From contig DBXN01000109.1 of the NCBI GenBank assembly GCA_002309585.1, positions 1 through 6,737 on the forward strand: a stretch of DNA of 6,737 bases. Reading direction: 5' to 3'. Shown here in pieces: positions 1 to 4,000 of the stretch. The notes under the pieces were generated by a model. It did no database searches, had not been told where the DNA came from, and was given only the letters and a program-made list of their open reading frames with translations. Both the position numbers and the translations under genes were made by a program. The stretch's first letter is position 1. Every line of letters starts with the position of its first letter. The stretch is from Verrucomicrobia bacterium UBA1211. Its GTDB lineage: Bacteria; Verrucomicrobiota; Kiritimatiellia; RFP12; UBA1067.

Positions 1-237
1 GTTGTGGAGGCCGATGTCAGTGTGGGCGGACTTGACGGCGTAGAGCGTCCATTCGCGCACCGGCGGCAGGTCCGCCGGAAGCGCGTTTGTCGCGATGAGC
101 TCGAAGACGGTGTTCGTGCCCATCGTACGTGACACAAGCCTACGCCCGTCATGCGTGAGCATCGAATATGCCGTGAGGCCTTCCGCATACGCGGTCAGGC
201 AAGTACCGGCCGCCAGCGCCAGCAATTGGCTTTTCAT
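1..237 (-). CDS. GH38 alpha-mannosidase-like secreted glycosidase, N-terminal part (runs off left edge)
   Basis: The frame opens with ATG at 237 and stays open to base 1, giving 79 residues. Residues 1-18 (MKSQLLALAAGTCLTAYA) form a signal peptide with a hydrophobic core and an AYA cleavage site before EG, so export is expected. Residues 69-79 read KSAHTDIGLHN. The H-T-D-I-G motif, just after a short beta-strand (WTLYAV), matches the first conserved block of glycoside hydrolase family 38, where this His and Asp bind the active-site zinc; here they would be H72 and D74. The catalytic nucleophile and the remaining domains lie outside the window; full-length members usually have 800 or more residues. 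GH38 enzymes remove alpha-mannose from glycans, but substrate cannot be judged from this fragment. An AAGGAG ribosome site lies upstream, and the start overlaps the stop of a preceding open tail as ATGA. The signal peptide and HTD motif are seen directly; the family call rests on remembered relatives. Confidence 0.75.
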   Translation of the reverse strand, partial: MKSQLLALAAGTCLTAYAEGLTAYSMLTHDGRRLVSRTMGTNTVFELIATNALPADLPPVREWTLYAVKSAHTDIGLHN

Positions 238-299
238 TTTTTCAGCAACTCCTTCTGGTACTTGACATGCTTCGCCGCGACGAAAGGAACGCCGTTTTG
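234..299 (-). pseudogene. Orphan C-terminal tail of an unidentified gene overlapping the GH38 start
   Basis: Between an in-frame stop at 300-302 and a TGA at 234-236, one frame reads QNGVPFVAAKHVKYQKELLKK and then ends. It has no start codon of its own. Its codons (GTC GCG GCG AAG CAT GTC AAG TAC CAG AAG GAG) mostly end in G or C like the intact genes, whereas the competing frame here uses AGT, AGA and AGG. The TGA overlaps the GH38 start as ATGA, an arrangement typical of translationally coupled neighbours in an operon. I infer that this is the last 20 or so codons of the gene that once preceded the GH38 gene, with the rest removed or replaced. The parent family cannot be recognised from so short a piece. 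A chance open frame remains possible. Confidence 0.4.
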
Positions 300-352
300 T
301 CAGGGCGATTGAGCAACGCGGCATTGCCCACCATTTGGAGAGAAGAGGCCAT
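242..352 (-). pseudogene. N-terminal fragment of a DprA/Rossmann-like protein, truncated
   Basis: ATG at 352 begins a 36-residue frame whose first part, MASSLQMVGNAALLNRPDKT followed by AFLSSRR, resembles from memory the start of a family of DprA-like (Rossmann-fold) proteins. Those begin with a short lead ending in a LL-x-x-P-K-T-A-F-L-x-S-R-K/R block that forms the first beta-strand. In such proteins roughly 150 more residues follow. Here the frame deteriorates after about residue 27 (SMSSTRRSC, with rare AGA/AGG/AGT codons) and stops at 242-244, while another frame becomes the more coding-like one. A GAGGAG ribosome site precedes the ATG by 10 bases, and the upstream mini-ORF stops two bases before this start, as in coupled genes. 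I infer a gene cut off at about base 275. The assignment is tentative because only about 10 residues carry the resemblance. Confidence 0.38.
249..254 (-). promoter_or_regulatory. Ribosome binding site of the GH38-like gene
   Basis: AAGGAG on the minus strand with 11 bases between it and the ATG at 237. It supports that start, which also begins a convincing signal peptide. Confidence 0.6.
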
Positions 353-353
353 G

Positions 354-416
354 TCAATTGTTCTCCTCGTAGTAGTACAAATAGTCGATGCCCTTCATAA
401 ACAATTCTCGCGCCAT
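354..416 (-). CDS. 20-codon ORF upstream of the DprA-like fragment, unknown
   Basis: ATG at 416 gives a 20-residue peptide, MARELFMKGIDYLYYYEENN, ending in TGA at 354-356. The next ATG (352) lies one base past this stop, and the ribosome site of that next gene sits within this ORF, so the two look coupled. The peptide is rich in aromatic and charged residues and would form a short amphipathic helix. It could be a small leader-type protein, the real beginning of a gene interrupted later, or the tail of a lost gene. No clear ribosome site precedes its ATG, and its 5' edge overlaps the decayed end of the BRO-N fragment in another frame. I do not recognise a family. Confidence 0.35.
   Translation of the reverse strand: MARELFMKGIDYLYYYEENN
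363..368 (-). promoter_or_regulatory. Ribosome binding site for the truncated DprA-like gene
   Basis: GAGGAG on the minus strand, 10 bases before the ATG at 352 and inside the last codons of the 20-codon ORF. It is the best-spaced Shine-Dalgarno sequence in the 238-960 zone and decides the start at 352. Confidence 0.5.
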
Positions 417-649
417 TTGCCATCTGCCGCCGTCAGTCTCAGTTGGGTAGTGGCACTAACCTGTTGATTCCCTTCACGCTTCAGCTTGGCCTTGAGCCAT
501 TTCCAGTAGTTATGGTTCTTGGCATAGTCATCCTGGCCGTTCAAGACGCCAACAACATCCAGAACAGAGAAGAACCAGCCGTTTGTCGCGTCGTCCCAAA
601 CGGCGCGCCCTTCTCTGCCGTTGAAGAATCTGATGGATGTCTTAAACAT
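395..649 (-). pseudogene. BRO-N domain (phage antirepressor-like) protein, C-terminally truncated
   Basis: From ATG at 649 the frame encodes 84 residues. Residues 5 to about 77 carry the BRO-N hallmarks in order: IRFFNGREGRAVWDD, then NGWFFSVLDVVGVLNG, then KNHNYWKWLKAKLKREGNQQ, then TTQLRLTAADGK. BRO-N is a DNA-binding-type domain found in phage and prophage antirepressors and in mobile-element proteins; related full-length proteins continue with an LTDV(L/A)D-like segment and a second domain (some have Fic or other C-terminal parts). Here the homology stops at the AADGK block and the frame ends seven residues later (WRENCL then TGA), so everything after the first domain is missing. The frame is open upstream to 862, but that stretch belongs to a transposase fragment, so I prefer ATG 649, which has AGGGG at 661-665 eleven bases upstream. 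ATG 658 or 670 are alternatives. Probably non-functional. Confidence 0.65.
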
Positions 650-862
650 ATCGCCCATTTCCCCTGTCATGCCATTGGAGGATATTCCATTCGCCTTGAT
701 AGAACCAATCATCCGCATGTGCAACAAGCCCTTTACGGGCAGGATTGTTACGGATATACTCCCATCTGTTTGCATAACTTTCACCCGTACAAATTGCATA
801 TCCCACTGGTCACGTTGAAATACCGTCTTGTGTACGATGGGAGGGGCAACGTAGCGCTTCGC
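642..862 (-). pseudogene. REP-associated tyrosine transposase (RAYT, IS200/Y1 type), 3' fragment with frameshift
   Basis: Two minus-strand frames join to make the C-terminal third of a RAYT. Frame one (862 to about 791) ends in VFQRDQWDMQF. After the apparent loss of one base near 788-793, frame two continues TGESYANRWEY, then IRNNPARKGLVAHADDW, then FYQGEWNILQWHD, and stops at TAA 642-644. This matches the usual RAYT order W-Q-R-x-x-W-D, E-S-Y-x-x-K-W-E-Y-I-R-x-N-P-x-R-x-G-L-V, x-x-x-D-W-x-x-Q-G-E. The Tyr in W-E-Y-I-R-N-N-P lines up, from memory, with the catalytic tyrosine of Escherichia coli TnpA-REP. The N-terminal two thirds, including the HUH metal-binding histidines, are absent: frame one meets a stop at 863-865 inside a REP-like palindrome. 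RAYTs are usually single-copy housekept transposases that act on REP hairpins. This copy must be inactive. Its last bases overlap the BRO-N start. Confidence 0.7.
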
Positions 863-871
863 CTACTGCCC
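844..871. repeat. REP-like imperfect palindrome at the broken edge of the transposase fragment
   Basis: On the plus strand GGGCA (844-848) pairs with TGCCC (867-871), then, after a two-base AC bulge, GTAG (851-854) pairs with CTAC (863-866), then CG pairs with CG around a CTT loop with one unpaired base. Both strands therefore present a GTAG tetranucleotide. GTAG or GGAG beside an imperfect hairpin is the signature of REP elements recognised by RAYT transposases, and this one abuts a RAYT remnant. In classical REPs the tetranucleotide lies beside rather than inside the stem, so this is a REP-like candidate, not a proven REP. Confidence 0.45.
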
Positions 872-1005
872 GTCTATCTCGTGTCAGCCCCCACTCCTAT
901 TTTCACTTTTCCAATCCAACTTTGCATAATTTCAGTGTACCATTTCCGGGCTGGATGAGAAAGCGGAATTTGGTCCTGCTAGCTTCTTTTCGTTGGACAC
1001 GGCAT
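872..1005. other. Intergenic stretch with no supported gene
   Basis: No convincing coding frame, RNA gene or clear promoter was found. The region is AT-richer than its surroundings (the line 901-960 has 24 G/C of 60). It lies between the terminator of the giant gene and the REP-like palindrome, and may include the outer edge of a decayed transposase element. Confidence 0.4.
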
Positions 1006-1033
1006 AAAAAACCCCCGCCCGTGCGGGCGGGGG
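1006..1033 (-). terminator. Rho-independent terminator of the giant secreted-protein gene
   Basis: On the minus strand a nine-pair GC-only stem (CCCCCGCCC / GGGCGGGGG, 1025-1033 with 1012-1020) closes a four-base loop and is followed directly by six T residues (1006-1011). It starts 35 bases after the TAA at 1069-1071 of the upstream gene. The absence of a T-run on the other side shows that it serves the minus strand. Confidence 0.93.
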
Positions 1034-1068
1034 TAACCGTCTTCCCAGTTGTCCGGGAGAATGAGATC

Positions 1069-4000
1069 TTACGGCATCCCGACCGTGACGAGGAAGAAGC
1101 GGTAGTAACCGCTGTTGATCTCTTCGTCGGTCAACGGTCTGGCCGACCACGCGTCCGAAATCTCCCGTTTGCCGTAGACCGAGTATACACGGCGGATATG
1201 CCCGTCCGCGTTCAGGTTCGGCACCCAGCCGATATACACGTTCCCGTCTTCCAGGGTGATCGTGGCGTAGAAACGGTCGTTCATGTCGGTCGGGACGGTT
1301 CCCGCGATAAACTCATCCAAAAGCGTCGTGGAAACACCGTTCACATCCAACTTACCCGTCTGGATCGCCATCGCGCGCAGGTAATCGCCGGCGGTGGCCG
1401 TCGCCGGATCGATCCCGCCATACCGCGCCATAAACGCGACAAACGTCTCGTCATAGACGGCCTTCTCGGCCTGTAGCGCCTTCTCGTCATCGCTGGCGGA
1501 GTCATCTCCCGTCCAACTCACGCAGTCGAGATAGCCGGTCACGCCGTTCGCAGCGACAAACGCCACATCGACGAATCCGAAACCGAGAACAAGAACCGAC
1601 TCGCTCCACGCCTCCGCCGCACAGGAGAACGCCTCCACACCGTTCGTCTTCACACAATACGTACCAACCGAGCCAACCCTCTTCCAATGGAACCGCAACG
1701 TTCCCGGTCCGACAACCCGCATCGCAAGTGTCGATTCCTGATTGGCGGCGGCGGACGAGATCGCATAGTCATCCCCGTAACACGCCTCGCCGGTCTGCGC
1801 CAGCCAAGGCCGCTCCGCAGAGGTCGTCCAGATGAGATTCGGCGCCTTTTCATCCGTATCAAGCGCCTCTTCCAAGGTATGGAACGCAAGCGCCTCGAAC
1901 GTATAGGTGAACGCCTTGTTGACGGCAGCGTAACGGACATCAAGCGAACCGTCTGCGTAGCCCGTCACGAGATCGTCCAACCCGTCGCCGTTGACATCAA
2001 CCGCAACCGGACGCGACCGTTCATACAGGTTCGTGTTGGCCGACACAGCGAGGGTGAAGGGTTTCGTGTCATCCCACATCCCTTCCCCATCGCCGAGGTA
2101 AAGCGCAAGTCCGCCTTTACCGCGGCCGGTCACCAGTAACGGCTGCCCCTCGTAGACCCAATCCCCGCTGAACGCGGCGGCGCTTCTGCGCGGCGAGAGG
2201 GAATCGACAACCAGGTCCGCGCCCGACCGGTTTTTCAACGCACTGCCGTCCAAACGGAGGAGTTTCCCGTCATCACCGCCAATGACGAGATCCCCGTTCC
2301 AAACGGCAAGGACCGCCCGCTCGCGCCCGGGATTCACGCCATCCAGTCGGACACCATTCCTGTAAACCGACCCGTCGTAGGTACCATAATAGAGATCGCC
2401 CCCGACCTGGGCCACCGAGACGCCGAGGCAGTTGGACGCCGCCACGTTCGCCACCACGCACGCGCCCTTCGTCCCCGCAAAGTCATACTGATAGGCTTCG
2501 CCCATGCCGTTCTTCTTCACGCCGACGACCAGCCCGCCATCGATCGTTGCGGGCGTGGCGTATTCGCCGTCCGCCCTGAACAACGGCACCGGTTTCGCGA
2601 AGTGAATAAAGGAGTCCAACTCCGAATTCCCCTTCAACGGATTGCCCGCGATATCGGTGATCAACCCCGCATCGAGGAAGAGGCGCAGTTTCCCGACCGG
2701 CAAGGCCCGCTCGGAGCGCGTCCAGACGATCGCGTTCTCACTCCCCCGCCACCTGAACTGCGAGCTGGCGGCGGCGACCTCTCCGGTCACGGTTCCGGAC
2801 TCATCCAAAAGTTGCAGACGGATCGCGCGGTCAAGCCATCCGCCCGCCTTCAATGCGCTCAGGTTCACCGCCTCGGAGAAGATGAACTTGACCTGCGAGG
2901 CGCCATTGCTGGCAACCGTCAGAGCACCCGTTTCGCCATAGGCCTCCATGCCGTCGAAAACAATCTGGAGCAGTTCCGGCGGTGTCGTGTCCGGCGGCGT
3001 ATAGGACCACGATATACCGCATGTGTCGGCATCGAACACGCCTGCCAGCCCGGACGAACACTTTTCAACCCGCGAAATGTCCAGCGTCACGGTGTACGTC
3101 CCTCCGGACGCCGTGAGGGCATCAAGCCCGGAAACGGTCCAGACAAGACTTGACTCATCCGGGGTGATGGTCAACGCGTCCGGTTCGAACGCGATCCACT
3201 CCCGCACACCGTGCCGGATCGAGATCCACTCCGCCGCCACCTGTCGCACAGGCTCGGAGAAGACAATCTGCACGTCATTCGTGAGTTTTCCTTTTCCGTC
3301 ATCCGGGAATCCGGCGAAGGTGAATGAAAGCGGAATCGCATCAATGAAGAACTCCTTTCCACTGTCTGACGTTTTGCCGCTGACATTGGCGCATCTAACA
3401 ACAAGGACACCCCGTCCGACGGGAAGCGTGACCTCCTTTTCAAACGAGGTCTCGCCCGATTCCGGATAGAAGGTTTCCATCAGCACATCTTCCGTACCCG
3501 CCGCGTCACGCGCAAGGATTGTCACCGCATAAACATCCTCCCCAATCGTTCCCGTAACGGTCACGTCGCGTTGCCAAGTCACGCCATCGGTACCGTTCGT
3601 TCCGTGATCGGGCGTAAAGGTGAGGTCGGCGATAACAGCAGGCGGGAGATCCCTGTATTCCCATGTCATATCACCGGTCGTTCCAACACCCGCGTTCCCG
3701 CTGGCATCCTTTACGGTCGCGGCATCGAACGACAACGCATACATGCCGTCCTGCGCGATCAAAGCATCAATACCGTAGAACGTGAACTGCGTCTCAGAGG
3801 CCTGAACGACCTTGGCCGACTCGGGCAACTCGACCCGCACGCCGTCGCGCGTCAGGGTGAATCCGGCGACGGTGACACTCGAAGCGAGAACCGGCTTGGA
3901 GAAAGTCAGCGTCCAGCGATGCGATCCAAACTGCTCGCCCTCGTCCGCCAAGGTCACCGTCGGTGCGTCGGCGTCAATCGTCACGGTTGATGAGAATATC

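Noticed and set aside
395..799. A single 134-residue BRO protein starting at ATG 799
   Set aside because: The first 50 residues overlap the RAYT fragment, which explains that stretch in other frames (QRDQWDMQF before, TGESYANRWEY after the frameshift); the BRO-N homology starts only near 649.
868..928. Short frame MQSWIGKVKIGVGADTR as a further upstream piece of the transposase
   Set aside because: SWIGKVK weakly recalls the W-x-x-x-W-K block of RAYTs, but the match is too short and is in a third frame; not supportable.
931..945. Extended -10-like TGGTACACT on the minus strand as a promoter
   Set aside because: No -35-like hexamer at suitable spacing, and no intact gene follows directly.
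443..958. Open frame of 171 codons on the plus strand
   Set aside because: It runs antisense to the BRO-N and RAYT fragments, whose protein similarity is clear on the minus strand, and its translation shows no recognisable pattern.
922..1476. Open frame of 184 codons on the plus strand
   Set aside because: It reads antisense through the terminator and the conserved C-terminal module of the giant protein; an Arg-rich shadow of GC-rich coding sequence.
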